Positions 42,709-43,520 of a DNA stretch of 43,520 bases are shown here, one piece after another. The DNA comes from DASYYE01 sp035946955 (lineage in GTDB: Bacteria > Actinomycetota > Actinomycetes > Streptosporangiales > Streptosporangiaceae). The notes under the pieces were generated by a model. That model saw only the letters and a program-made list of their open reading frames with translations. It was not told the origin of the DNA and did not search any database. The translations under genes were made by a program, and so were the position numbers. The stretch lies in contig DASYYE010000434.1 of assembly GCA_035946955.1 (NCBI GenBank), positions 1-43,520 of the forward strand, written 5' to 3'. Numbering within the stretch: position 1 is the first letter of the stretch; each line of letters starts with the position of its first letter.

Positions 42709-42942
42709 TCAGGTGGCACAGGGAGGCGGCAAAGCCGGCCATGAGGCCTGAAGCAGTCTGAGGGTGCGCTGCGGGTCGCGGGCATGGTAGCGGTTGGCGG
42801 CGGCGATGTTGGCGTGGCCGTCCAGGCGGAGGAGGCTGCTGGCCAGGCTGCGCAGCGTCGCCATGACGTGGCGCGCGTTTCTTGTCCTGACCAGGGATTT
42901 GCCTTCCTGGCAGGTGACATCGCGGACCCAGGCATGGTTTGG
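42709..42942 (-). pseudogene. ISAs1-family transposase, C-terminal fragment
   Basis: The minus frame reads HAWVRDVTCQEGKSLVRTRN, then ARHVMATLRSLASSLLRLDG, then HANIAAANRYHARDPQRTLRLLQ, the standard C-terminus of ISAs1 (H-repeat-associated) transposases, which are about 370-440 residues. Similarity stops abruptly before residue HAWV, so over 80% of the gene is missing. Inverted ends were not identified. It is a relic showing past insertion beside the precursor peptide gene. Confidence 0.75.
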
Positions 42943-42966
42943 CATCAACCCCCAGGAGCCAGAACG

Positions 42967-43355
42967 ATGGGCCGGATCACGCGCATGCCGGACGAGTCCG
43001 GGCTGCCCCCGGGACCGCGAAGGGACTTCGTGGGGTTCTTGTTTGAACTCTCCCGGCTTGCACGACGTCCACCTCTGCGCGAGATCAGCCAGGTGGTCAC
43101 CAGCGGTGATTACCGGGGACAGCGAGCACCGAGACCATACGAAAGATGCTGCACGGGTCGACGGTGCCGCCCCAGTGGGACACAGCTGAGGCTACGGTGC
43201 TGGCGCTCTGCGAGCTAGCCAGATTGGACCCTGATGACAAATTCGAGCACATGGGCGAGGATGGCACACCGCGAAGTCACCTGGAGCGACTGCGGCACCG
43301 TGCGCTAGACCAGCCGAACCTTTTCTGCCAGCGCAGTAGGTATAGCAATCCGTAG
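42967..43355 (+). pseudogene. Frameshifted XRE/HTH-type gene fragment
   Basis: From ATG 42967 (or 42985) the frame gives LPPGPRRDFVGFLFELSRLA and PLREISQVVTSGDYRG, then loses sense. In another frame it resumes as ASTETIRKMLHGSTVPPQW and DTAEATVLALCELARLDPDD. Joined, this is the N-terminal HTH module (GPRR-F...L..., S..T....L.G...P.W..) placed before effector or STAND domains in actinobacterial regulators. The break maps to a GGGG run at 43115-43118, a one-base indel. No effector domain follows; the frame stops at 43355. Confidence 0.6.
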
Positions 43356-43520
43356 GACCGTGAACCGCCGTTTTAGAAAGCCTACAGCCCACATTCAGCC
43401 TTCACCGCCAAACACACACCGGCGAGGTCACGGCATTACCGATGCCTCTTGCTGTTATCAATATGACCGAAGGCGGTTGTTGGGTTGGTTCCGGACAACC
43501 CGGCGCGCTAGCACACCAAC
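43356..43520. other. Right edge, no gene seen
   Basis: Lower-GC non-coding sequence with no motif or ribosome site I can support. Confidence 0.4.

Overview
The window is high-GC (roughly 70% in the core genes). Its gene complement is that of a filamentous or soil actinomycete: an S-(hydroxymethyl)mycothiol dehydrogenase (mycothiol is specific to Actinomycetota), an XRE/DUF2690 membrane regulator, a UgpC/MsiK-type shared sugar ATPase, many GTG/TTG starts, and secreted repeat proteins. I cannot name the genus from sequence alone.

Layout. 1-3.65 kb: the tail of an unidentified gene, an N-terminally truncated ArsR-type regulator, a selenocysteine tRNA (selC, minus strand), a secreted cysteine-paired repeat protein and a YncE-like beta-propeller. 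3.67-7.7 kb: an acyl-CoA ligase divergent from an O-methyltransferase, then a translationally overlapping GntR regulator and GNAT acetyltransferase. 7.7-15.1 kb: a complete branched-chain-amino-acid-type ABC importer on the minus strand (two paralogous binding lipoproteins, livH, livM, livG, livF), preceded by a 3-hydroxyisobutyrate-dehydrogenase-family oxidoreductase with a LacI-type operator at its start. 15.1-17.7 kb: a LacI regulator bounded by inverted copies of a repeat element, an NHL-repeat gene remnant, tandem palindromes and a small hypothetical gene. 17.7-22.3 kb: a 1509-residue GH38 alpha-mannosidase. 22.3-27.8 kb: an ABC-2 export module (ATPase plus two permeases, one with a large extracytoplasmic domain) divergent from a NarL-type histidine kinase and response regulator, with a perfect palindrome in the shared promoter. 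27.7-29.7 kb: an Lrp/AsnC regulator and the sugar ABC ATPase, closed by a strong bidirectional terminator. 29.7-37 kb: accessory-looking, visibly lower-GC DNA with an RCC1-SGNH fusion, membrane proteins and a polytopic 761-residue protein of unknown function. 37-43.5 kb: a TetR gene with a small overlapping membrane-peptide gene and a near-consensus promoter carrying a TetR-like operator, a sterol-desaturase-family hydroxylase, a GH3 remnant, mscR, the DUF2690 regulator, and finally an eroded mobile region.

The most notable unlisted item is a 40-codon gene at 42443-42565 (minus), too short for routine ORF calling. It has the architecture of a ribosomally made, post-translationally modified peptide (RiPP) precursor: an acidic leader ending in Gly-Gly, then a Ser/Thr/Cys-rich core. 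It has its own Shine-Dalgarno site and a downstream hairpin. No maturation enzyme lies inside the window. It sits beside an ISAs1-type transposase remnant and a frameshifted XRE-type gene, so it may be an orphan, or its partners may lie beyond the right edge.
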